DNA from: Closterium sp. Naga37s-1
Lineage: Eukaryota > Streptophyta > Zygnematophyceae > Desmidiales > Closteriaceae
Direction: 5' to 3'
Length of the DNA stretch: 64,000 nucleotides
Assembly: GCA_947471745.1 (NCBI GenBank)
Contig: CANJKZ010000174.1
Location: 2,983,501 to 3,047,500 of the forward strand
Part shown: one piece after another, positions 32,801-41,994 of the stretch
Numbering within the stretch: position 1 is the first letter of the stretch
Layout: each line of letters starts with the position of its first letter
The notes under the pieces: model-generated
Database searches by the model: none
The model's input: only the letters and a program-made list of their open reading frames with translations
What the model was told of the DNA's origin: nothing
Made by a program: the position numbers and the translations under genes

Positions 32801-35763
32801 ACTGCATCTACCTGGGACACACCTGAGGGGGCAGGACCCTGAGGGGGGAGGGGGTCTACCGGGGGGGGACCGGGAGCGAGGAAGAGCGGCGGGGGGGGGA
32901 GGGGGGCAGTGCGGTAGGGGAAGAGACGGTAGTACGGAACCGACTCGTCAAACGTGACGTCCTGGGAGGACAGAACACGACGCGAGGTGGGGTGGTAAAA
33001 CTGCCAACCAGGCGCGTCAGGGGGAAAGCCGAGGAAGACGCAAGGAACAGCACTGGAGGACAGCTTGTCCGCAGACAAGTCTCGGACGAAAGCTCGAGAT
33101 CCCCAGACACGGAACGCAGACGCATCACCAACCTTCCCCGTCCACCGCAGAGTAGGGAAGGTCTCCGACAGGGAGACCCGGGGCTGAAGGTTGATCTGAT
33201 GCGCCGCGTACTGAACCGCGAACGGCCACAGAAAATGGGGAGCAGCCGCATGGATCATGGACGTACGAGCGACATCCATGACCATGCCAATGCGGCGCTC
33301 AGCAATCCCATTTTGCTGTGGAGAGGCCGGAAGCGTGAACGTCTGGCGGATGCCCTCCGCACGACAGAAGGCTCGCAGAAGGTCGGAGGAAAACTCTCCG
33401 CCTCTGTTGGAGTGCAGACGCAGAACAGGAAAGTCCGAGCCGAAACGTTCTCTGAGCTGGAGACGAGCAACGCGGATCCAGTCGATCAACACCTCAGTGA
33501 CCTCACCCTTGCTGCGCAAGGGGAAGACAGTGGTGTAACGCGAGTAGTCGTCAACCACCAGCAGGAAGTAACGCTCGTGACCCTGTCCACGGACGCGGGC
33601 TGGGCCCCACACGTCCATGTGAAGTGTCTGCAGTGGAGCCTCTGTGGGGGGAAACTCGGAGGAGTGAGGAGCGGCGCGCTGCCGCCCCTCGACGCAGGGA
33701 ACGCAGGTAGGGGCAGGCCCCGGGGGAAGGGGAGGGAGGGACCGGGGGAGACCAGAGACAAGGACACGGGAGGCCATGCCTCGGAGACGAGGCAAGGAGG
33801 GGTGACCAAGTCGGTGGTGCCAAAGGAGGGTCTGGTGGGACAGGAGGCGACACGAGCAGGGGGCAAACTCAGGACCTGACCGAGACGCAGCAGCAAACAC
33901 CTGACTCGACGCAGCTACTTGACCAGACGCAGCAACCGGAGGAGACTCTGTGGTCAGTGTGTACAGGCTCGACCCCGGTCGACGGGTAAACGTGGCCAAG
34001 TGGCGGCCCGTCTGAGCACACGTGCAGTGGGTCACTCGCTGACCTGCAGGAGTGAACTGGTCAACACCGGCATCCTGAAGGTCAGCACCACTCACCAAGT
34101 TCGTGGAGAACGAGGGGAGGTAGAGACCAGACAGGGAGCCTGACGGGGCCGCCGGACACGGGAGGACAGTGGAGTAGCGAGCAAGGACAGGACCCCCAGA
34201 GGGGTCTGCCAGGGAGACCGCAACCGGCCGACTGAGCGGCGTAAGGGTGGTGCGGTCTCGAAAGAAGGAGCGGGAAGCACCCGAGTCGAGGGTGAAGGTG
34301 TGAAAGACCTGAGCCGACTCGGTACTTGAGAGAGCAGACTGACCTGCACCTAGAGGAGCAAACTCACGAGTACCTGGAGCACCAGACTCACTAGCACCTA
34401 GAGCAGCAGCCTCAATACCAGGGTCAGGCGGAACACACACGTAACAGTCACCCTCAGCACTAATAGACACAGCATACATGGCAGCAAGAATAGCATCAAA
34501 GTCAAGATCAAAGATAGCTACCCCCGACCTGAGCAGATCACTCCAACGAGGGATCTCAGTGGCGTCCGGGAACTGGGCACACCAGGCGTCCGTCAGGCGA
34601 CCGAAGCAGCGCTGGGTGGCGTGCAGGCCGCCACACTGCTCTCCAGTGCGGTCGCCGGTGCGCAGGACGTAGGTACAGGGACCAGTACCTCCAGACCCCT
34701 GGCGCCCCGCGTACCACTCACGAAGCTGCTGGGGTGAAGGGGTCTCACGAGAGCGCTGCTGCTGCTGGGGTCCCCGCTGCACAGCTCCGCCTCTGCCAGC
34801 TCCACCGCCGCCGCCGCCGCCTCCGCCGCCTCCACCCCTCCCGCCACCGCCACCGCCGCCTCCACCTCCACCGCTGCCTCCAAAGCCCCCACCTCTGCCA
34901 CCACCCCCACCCCCACCCCCTCCTCCGCCTCCACCGCCACCACCGCCGCCCCCACCACCTCCTCCAGCTCCCTTGCCCCGCTTGCCCTTGCTGATGCGGC
35001 GCCTCTCACTAGGAGCAGACGCAGCACTGACCGACTCGGTGCCAACAAGGTCGACAGCAGCAGCAGAGGCAACAGAGGGCAAAAGAGGAACGGGGGAGCA
35101 CCCCTCAAAGAAAGGGGTACGGGGGTCACCACGAGAGGCGCCTACAGCGGTAATGCTAGTCTCTGCTGCAAGGAGGCGCTCCTCGAGGAGGTCGACCGTG
35201 AGGGTGGTAGGGCAAAGAGAGAGGAAGTGGTCCCTGACAGAGCGGAGAGTGTCAGGGAGTCGAGTGACTAGGTAGTAGAGGGTGATGTACATGGGGGGGG
35301 GGTTCTGGGCGCAGAACTCAGCAGGAAGCGCAGCGCGGTAGCGAGTGTCACTAGTGCGGAGGTGCGTAATGAGGTCAGTGACTGTGGCAAAGGCAGCGAG
35401 GTCAGGGAACAGGTACGGTAGCATGAGGCGGCTGAGCGCAGCAGTGGCAGGGGAAGAGTAGCGTGCAACTACAGCGTCGTACAGAGTCTTAGCACTCTTG
35501 TACTGACTAAAGTGCGCACGCTCAGTAGGCGGTAGGTGACTGCGCACAGCAAGGCGGGCAGCAGCATCGCGCGTGAGCCACTGCGAGCGAACGGTACTGT
35601 CAGCATCAGCAGCAGGGGCAGTAGAGGCGCCCGACGTAAGGTCAAACAGGGAGAGGCCATCCTTGCTATCGCACTAAAGGAAAAGCTGCAGATCATCTAG
35701 CCAGACATCAAAGGCAACAGCTCGACCCTCAGCATCAAAGGTGAGAAGACTAGGACTAGCCAT
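29844..35763 (-). pseudogene. near-complete copia gag-pol (F), few breaks
   Basis: Start ATG at 35761-35763 (MASPSLLTFDAEG). Gag has a long poly-Gly tract (34770-34970) and the Cys/His segment CGGLHATQRCF. Protease DSGASRSFF, HHRLGHPS, integrase (DVWGP; QNGIAERR) and a Gly/Ala spacer (32000-32780) follow. Breaks: TAG at 35674-35676 in gag, a frameshift near 32495, TAG at 30812-30814 and a 1-nt deletion near 30686. At the RT active site YVDD is replaced by stop-V-N-D, so both the Tyr codon and the first catalytic Asp are hit. RNase H is intact to the TGA at 29844. Confidence 0.92.
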
Positions 35764-36139
35764 GATAGGAGCAGCAGCAGACTAGCAGCGGCAGCAGTGC
35801 AACTGAGCTAGGCAGGACAGTGCGACTCGGCAGGGCGACTCGGCAGCGCAGTGGGGCTCGGCCGCGCGGCTCGGCCCGGCTAGGCTCTTACCAGGGGCGG
35901 AGCCGACAGGTTCGGGACTGGGTCGGGGCCGGAACAGGGCCGGGACAGGGTCGGGGCCGAGCAGAGTCCGGGACGGGGCAGCAACGGGGCCGAGACAGGG
36001 TCGGGGCCGGGGCAGGTCCGGGACAGGGTCGGGGCCGAGCAGGGTCCGGGACGGAGCAGCAACGGGGCCGGGACAGGGTCGGGGCCGGGGCAGGTCCGGG
36101 ACGGGGTGGGGGCCGGGGCAGGTCCGGGACAGAGTCGAG
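35764..36139 (-). repeat. repeat leader of F, gag-proximal part
   Basis: Degenerate repeats of GGGACAGGGTCGGGGCCG and GGGGCAGGTCCGGGAC between gag start and element G. No gene. Confidence 0.65.
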
Positions 36140-36144
36140 GCCGA

Positions 36145-38061
36145 TGTCAGAATATGTTGTTTGTGTAGCCTGCAGTGGGGTACTCTATAGTGAGTACAGC
36201 CCCTTAGGGTTTGCCATTTTTGTATCCTGCTGCTTGCTAGTTCAATCATCCCTTCTCAATTCTGTTCCTGCACACAATCCTAGCTCGTACTTGGCTCCTC
36301 GTTACTAGTCCTACTGTGGCCTAGGCTACTAAGCCTAGGCCGTACTCCTACTAATTCTAACATGGTATCAGAGGACGGCATGTCTGCCGCCTTCCTGTGC
36401 ATGGGCCCACCACCCACTTCCGCTGCCGTACTGTCCGCCGCGCGCCCCGTGGTGCGCGGCGGCGAAACCCTAATTTCTGCCCGCCGCGCGCTCGGGGCGC
36501 CTGGCGGTTTTCCCTTCCGTGGCGCCCGTCGTGGTGCCCTTGGGGGGGCCTCCGCGGTCCCCTCCCGTCGAAGCGCCCGTCGAGGCGCTCTCGGGGACCC
36601 GCGCGGCCTCCCCCCCCGTCGCCCGTCGAGGCGACCTCGGGGACCCGCGCGGCCTCCCCTCCCGTCGCCCGTCGAGGCGACCTTGGGGGCCCGCGCGGCC
36701 TCCCCACCAGTCGCCCGTCGTGGCGACCACGGGGGCCGCGCGCGGTCCCCTCCCGTCGCCCGTCGAGGCGACTTCGGGGGCCGTGCGCGGCGCCCTCCCC
36801 GTCGCCCGTCGTGGCGACTTCGGGGGCCGTGCGCGGCCCTCCCCGTCGCCCGTCGAGGCGACTTCGGGGGGCCCGCGCGGCGCCCTCCCCGTCGCCCGTC
36901 GAGGTGGCTCTGGGGGCCCGTCGCGGCGCCCTCCCTGGTGCCCGTCGCGGCGCCCCGGGGGGGGGCGCGCAGCTCCCTTCTCGTCGCCCCTCGGGGCGCC
37001 CTGGGGGCCGTGCGTTTTCCCCCCCCGCGGCCGCCCCTGGAGCCGCCCGCCACTGCAGCAGCAGCCCCTGGAGCCGCCCGCACCTGCAGCAGCCGCCCCT
37101 GGAGCCGCCCGCCAGTGCAGCAGCCGCCCCTAGAGCAGCCCGCACCTGCAGCAGCCGCTCCTGGAGCAGCCCACACCTGCAGCAGCCGCCCCTGGAGCAG
37201 CCCGCACCTGCAGCAGCCGCCCCTGGAGCAGCCCGCACCTGCAGCAGCCGCCCCTGCAGAAGCTCGTCCCGTCCCCCCCCCCCCCCCCCCCCCCCCCCCC
37301 GTGCTGCCCATTGCTCCCATTCCACCGTGCGTTCCGCGGTGGTTGGGGTGTGGGGTGGTGAGCATGGGGGTGAGAGGTGTGGGTTCTCCCCTCCTCCTTT
37401 TTCGTCTCCCACTGCTGCAGCTGCCGCTGAGGGGGGTGGAGGTGTGGGAGTCGTGGGGAGTGGCACTAGGGGGGTGATGTGGGAATGGAGCTAGGGGTGA
37501 AACAGGGGGTGTGTGAGAGGGGTGTGGGACTGTTGGGGGAGGTTGAGTGGAGGCTGCTGTCTTGTCGTCCGCAGCACCTGTAGTCCGGGGCGCACTGTCC
37601 TGGTAGCTCAGAGAGCCTGCTGCACCTGTTGCCCGTGGGTCCGTTGCTCCTGCCGCTCGTCGCAGCCGCAGAGCCTGTTACTCCTGTATTCCGGGACGCA
37701 CTGTCTCGGTAGCCACTGAGAGCCTGCTGCACCAGTCGCCCGTGGGTTCGTTGCTTCTGCCGCTCGTCGTAGCCGCAGAGCCAGTTACTCCAGTATTCCG
37801 GGGCGCTCTGTCTCGGTAGCCACTGTGTCAGCCGCCACTGTGTCAGCCGCTTCTGTTGCCCGTGTGTCTGCAGCTTCAGTCGTCGCCTCCCATCTTCTCT
37901 CCTTTCATAGTCCCTCCTCTTCCTCCTCACTTGCCCTCTGTGATAGCCTCTAGCTTTGCTGATAATTATGAACTATTGCTATGACTGCTCATTGTGCTGA
38001 TTACACCCCACTTTGGCTATGGGGGTGTGTCAGAATATGTTGTTTGTGACTACTTCTGACA
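36145..38061 (+). mobile_element. non-autonomous LTR element G inside F's leader
   Basis: 5' LTR 36145-36362 (218 bp, TGTCAGAATATG...TTCTAACA) is followed by primer site TGGTATCAGAGGAC. The 3' LTR at 38028-38061 is only 34 bp: it keeps the same start (TGTCAGAATATGTTG) and a TCTGACA end but has lost the middle. The tract CTATGGGGGTG precedes it. GCCGA flanks both sides (36140-36144 and 38062-38066). No gag or pol is seen. Confidence 0.88.
36363..38027 (+). repeat. internal GC-rich repeats of element G
   Basis: Three blocks. Bases 36540-36920 are units around CCCGTCGCCCGTCGAGGCGA. Bases 37030-37260 are units of about 33 bp, GCAGCCGCCCCTGGAGCAGC. Bases 37560-37840 are a duplicated block of about 115 bp. 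A C run of about 33 lies at 37268-37300. Open frames up to 371 codons exist on both strands but only translate the repeats. Confidence 0.75.
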
Positions 38062-38069
38062 GCCGAGGC

Positions 38070-38590
38070 CTTTTAGGGGCGGCGGAGGGGCCGCGTAGGG
38101 GCCGCGTCAGGGACAGGGCCGGGCCGGGCCGTTTTAGGGGCGGCGTAGGGGCCGCGTCAGGGGCGGCGTAGGGGCCGCGTCAGGGGCGGCGTAGGGGCCG
38201 CGTAGGGGCGGCGTAGGGGCCGCGTCAGGGGCGGCGTAGGGGCCGCGTCAGGGGCGGCGTAGGGGCCGCGTCAGGGGCGGCGTAGGGGCCGCGTCAGGGG
38301 CGGCGTAGGGGCCGCGTCAGGGGCGGCGTAGGGGCCGCGGCAGGGGCGGCGTAGGGGCCGCGGCAGGGGCGGCGTAGGGGCCGCGTCAGGGGCGGCGTTG
38401 GGGCCGCGTCAGGGGCGGCTTAGGGGCCGCGTCAGGGGCGGCGTAGGGGCCGCGTCAGGGGCGGCGTAGGGGCCGCGTAGGGGCGGCGTAGGGGCCGCGT
38501 CAGGGGCGGCGTAGGGGCCGCGTCAGGGGCGGCTTAGGGGCCGCGTCAGGGGCGGATTAGGGGCCGCGCAGGGGGCCACGTAGGGGCCGG
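38070..38590 (-). repeat. 23-bp GC-rich tandem array in F's leader
   Basis: Plus-strand unit GCGGCGTAGGGGCC followed by GCGTCAGGG, 23 bp. About 20 near-perfect units, with occasional 18-bp variants, end just inside the primer site of F. It has no spacer-repeat structure, so it is not a CRISPR array. Confidence 0.85.
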
Positions 38591-38712
38591 GTAGGGGCCG
38601 CGAAAAAATTTAGGGCAGGGCGCGACGCGCTTCGGGCAGCTAAAAAAAAAAATATTACTTATGGTGGGCCCTTAGGAAGGAACGGTCCCATGTGGGAACC
38701 CGCTCTATACCA

Positions 38713-38834
38713 TGTGAAGAATGAAACAGGAAAAATGAATGAACTAGGAAAGTGTGAGATACAAATATAAAACCTGTACCCCTTAGTGTCTACCCCACTA
38801 CAGCCTACATAGGCTAAGGCATATATATCTGACA
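38713..38834 (-). repeat. 5' LTR of element F (122 bp)
   Basis: Same sequence as 29518-29639, next to the primer binding site on one side and GGGAT on the other. Confidence 0.93.
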
Positions 38835-39537
38835 GGGATGCCTTCTCTTTGCGGCTGTTACCTGCCGCCCGGACCTATCATACTCCGCAAGTCAACTCGC
38901 CACCTATCTCAAAAGGCCTGAAGCTGATCACATGACGGAACTCGACTGCGCTCTTCACTACCTCGTTAGTACTCCAACGATCGGCCTGATCTACTACAAG
39001 AACAGAACTACAACGCCCAAGTTAATCGGCTACGTCGACGCCGACCACGCCGGAGATTCTGACAACAGGCGCTCGCGTACATGCTACATCTACCGCCTCG
39101 AGCCTATCGGACCTATCTCGTGGCAGTCGAGTAAGCAGGAGTTAATCGCTCTCTCTTCAGCCGAAGCAGAATATATCGCACTCTGCTCAGCCACCAAGGA
39201 AGGACTATACCTTCGCGAACTTCTGGAGGAGGCGAAGCTGGCTCAGTTACCCAGCTTCTCCTTGTTCTGCGACAACCAGTCGGCAATTCGCATAGCCAAC
39301 AAAAACGGATTCGCGAACAGGACGAAGCATATCGCCCTGCGATATTTCTTCGTAAAGGACGAGATCGAGAAGGGGAGACTCGAGCTGTCTTACTGTCCCA
39401 CGTCCGAGATGGCAGCTGATTACTTGACCAAGAAGCTCGGGAAGCAGAAGTTCGAGTACTGCATGCTCCTGACTGGACAAAGCCACGTCACCAGCAGCGA
39501 CACTCCAGAAGCGAAGGGGGGTGTTGGAAACAGTTGA
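38835..39537 (+). pseudogene. copia pol, RT end and RNase H (H, right portion)
   Basis: Resumes H's frame with CRPDLSYSASQLA, then GYVDADHAGD, SWQSSKQELIALSSAEAEY, CDNQSAIRIA and MAADYLTKKLG, the standard copia RNase H order. It ends at the TGA at 39535-39537. It is intact in itself but cut off from the rest of pol by F. Confidence 0.9.
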
Positions 39538-39964
39538 TTTAAAGCGCTTCTATCATGTCGAAACATCAAGTCAGAAGCGAAGCAGAACATATCGAAGCAT
39601 CAGCGAGTCAACCCTCGGAGGTTGAACAACTGCTGGAGGTTACGCGAAAGTCAAAGGTCAGCGACCTTTGACCTGACAAGTACAGCGCGACAGCAAGGAC
39701 AAACAACTGACTCGCTACTGAGCAGTTGCCCGAGTCGACACTGTATCGAACCGCAACAGCAACAGTAAAACGGTTATTAACCGTATCTCTTCATATTCCT
39801 TGTATCCTTATAAAACTTGTATCTCTTTGTTTTAATCAATCAACTTTGCCCTCACATACCAGCGCAAGGTGGTTCACAATCCTTTTATTAAACGCTTCCG
39901 CTATTACATTGTCCTACCCTGAATTTAGTCCTGCAAAGATCCTAAGGGCTTTTTCAGCCCAACA
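39522..39964 (+). repeat. 3' LTR of element H (443 bp)
   Basis: Begins TGTTGGAAACAG after the tract AAGGGGGG and ends CAGCCCAACA. The 6-bp terminal inverted repeat TGTTGG/CCAACA is typical of plant copia LTRs. It overlaps the end of the coding frame by 16 bp. Confidence 0.85.
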
Positions 39965-40117
39965 GACAGGGCTCTGATTATGGGCCTTGTTGCTATGGCT
40001 GACAACATCTTTGTCAACAAAGTAGATGACCAGAATATGGCTAATTTGTTCAAAGTTTTGGGTATGAAGTTCTGCTATCAATGCAGGTATGGCTGTAAAT
40101 GCGTATTTTACTACTAG
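39965..40117 (+). other. short unrecognised coding-like stretch
   Basis: One open frame with ordinary composition (ALIMGLVAMADNIFVNKVDD; ANLFKVLGMKFCYQC) starts right at H's LTR edge and ends at TAG 40115. A GT donor-like site (CAG|GTATGG) lies at 40087. It may be the remains of a host exon or older transposon into which H inserted. Not recognised. Confidence 0.25.
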
Positions 40118-41684
40118 AACAAATAAATGTGTACATTGATGGTTATCAATCATCGATCAGAAACTGATAACAATACAAGGATGACAATATTCCTCACTCA
40201 TCAACAATGAAGAATCTTCATTATGAATCAGCAACAAATTTTAATCTTAATCACTAGCAACAACCTTCAAATAGAGAAGATAACTCTGGTGAGTTTGGAA
40301 TCCTCCCCCCATCGCTCGCTGTGTCCCGTGTGCTGCCGAACATCGTCCCAGAGATGTCTCCAGCCTTTCTCCCACGCCCTTTCCCACCCGTCGTTTGAAA
40401 CTACTCCAGTAGTCAACTTACCTTCTCAGGTACTAATTTCCACTACCTTTCTCCCACCCTCTTCACTGCTAGGGCTTAAGGCGCTCACGCCTAGAGCGCC
40501 TGCCTTTGCCCTCGTGCATTAGGCGATATACCCTAGGGCACTCGCCCTAGGGCGCTCTAGTCTTAGACGCTGGAGGCTAGGCCGCCGATGGCGCTAGGCT
40601 GCTGGCCCTAGGGTGCTAGCGCCAAGGGCGCTGGCTTGGCTTTAGCGCCTTGAAGCGTCTGGTGGAGCTGAGCAGGCGGGGTAAGGCAGGGGAGCGACAT
40701 CTAGAGCGCATTAAACATCGTCTTTCTACCCTCACGGGAGTTCAGCATATGAGTTGATCAGAAAGAGCATAGCAGGGAGTGCCTGCGCAGGTAGAGCGGT
40801 TACAGTCGCGAAAATTGACACACGCTTCTTTGCTTCTTCGTTAGGACCTTTTCATGCCAGAACGGCTCTGAAATTCTTTCCCACAGGTGCCAGAGTCGCG
40901 GATAACATCGCACAGAGACATCTCACTAGGGTTTTGAATCTGATCCGTTGGTGAAGTGAAGTACGGGCTGTGATTGGAGGACGGGGAATCTTCCGTGTTT
41001 CTGCCTGACCATGAGGAACCGAATCGTTGATATTCCGTGTAAGCTTCAAGTTTCGCGGTCCCGTTAGCGTGTAGTCTCAGGGGGTGTGAATGGGAGACGA
41101 GACATTCCGTCAGTGAAGCAGCATTGGGTGATAGTTGCAAGATTTGTTGGTTCGCGATTTTCCAGAGGAGTCAGACGTAATCTCGGCGGGTGACTACGTG
41201 GGGGCATTCTAGCGCAACACTTGCATCCCACTGAACCGCGCTGCATGCCACTGAACATCAGTGGTTTTCCACTGCACAGCACTGCGTGCAATGCTCCGCA
41301 CTCTTATTCATGTTGCTTACGGCTGACATTATCTCACCTTACCGACCTTCACGTTGCTTCATGAGTACAAGATTGGCTGTGCCGATCTGCTACTCAAATT
41401 GTTTATTTATTTATTTTAATGGGTTTCTTGCTTATCTGATTTGAATCGCCTTTAAACAAAAAATTATACTACATGTGACAGAAAATGCTGGCGTAGCTCA
41501 CGATCCTTCCTGGATTCTCTCTGGGGTTCCAATTCATTATTTCCAGTTTCGCTCCTCTAGCATCCCGTTTCACTGTTTTATACATTCCCCTGCAACAACT
41601 CACGTCGCCCCTGCAGTAGTTCCGTCCGGCCTATCACGCGATGACACGTATCGCCATATACACCACTCGCTCCTCCTCCTGCAG
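40118..41684. other. no gene recognised; probable 5' region of the next gene
   Basis: Contains a GC-rich stretch at 40470-40660 built from variants of CTAGGGCGCT/GGCGCTAGG and several possible splice sites. No start codon or exon could be assigned with confidence. Confidence 0.35.
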
Positions 41685-41994
41685 CAAGTGTCAGAAGCCG
41701 TGTTGCAGAGAGTGCAGCAGAGGGTACGTACGTCCATGTAGCTTGTGATACAGTATCTTTCGCCCTAGTCTCGACTGTTCGTTCAATGGCTGACATGCAT
41801 CAAGTGTCAGAATTCGTGCTGCAGAGAGTACAGCAAAAGGTACGTTCCTGTAACCTGTAATACAGAGTGCAGCAGCGGGTACGCTCCTGTAGCCTGTAAT
41901 ACAGCATCTTTCGCCCTAGTCCCGACTGTTCGTTCCATGTCATCCTGTCATGCAGCATGAGTCAGAATTCGTGCTGCAGAGAGTGCAGCAGAGG
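41685..41994 (+). repeat. 39-nt exon repeated four times
   Basis: Copies at 41685-41723, 41801-41839 and 41956-41994 each encode 13 residues (QVSEAVLQRVQQR, QVSEFVLQRVQQK, HESEFVLQRVQQR) and run into GTACGT or GTATGA. A truncated copy lies at 41864-41877. Copies 1 and 4 have a clear CAG acceptor; copy 2 does not. Confidence 0.75.

Larger units (their letters stand above)
29518..38834 (-). mobile_element. copia retrotransposon F inserted in H
   Basis: LTRs of 122 bp lie at 29518-29639 (3') and 38713-38834 (5') and look identical over their length, so insertion is recent. GGGAT flanks both ends (29513-29517, 38835-38839). The minus-strand primer site TGGTATAGAGCGGG lies beside the 5' LTR (to 38712). 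Element G (36145-38061) sits inside its leader. Confidence 0.95.
27650..39964 (+). mobile_element. copia retrotransposon H, 5'-truncated and split by element F
   Basis: A copia lineage distinct from A-F and I, with lower GC, no Gly/Ala spacer and a 443-bp 3' LTR. Left part (about 27650-29517) starts mid-integrase at the LINE junction. Right part (38840-39964) resumes after F. Removing F and one copy of GGGAT restores the reading frame between RT and RNase H exactly. The 5' LTR, gag and protease are not in the window. Confidence 0.9.

Noticed and set aside
36357-37494. Overlapping open frames of 361-371 codons on both strands
   Set aside because: All lie in GC-rich tandem repeats of element G, with Ala/Arg/Pro/Gly-only composition and equal openness on both strands. 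They are repeat artefacts, not genes.
38070-38590. Possible CRISPR array
   Set aside because: The 23-bp units are contiguous with no spacers, and it lies in a eukaryotic retrotransposon leader.
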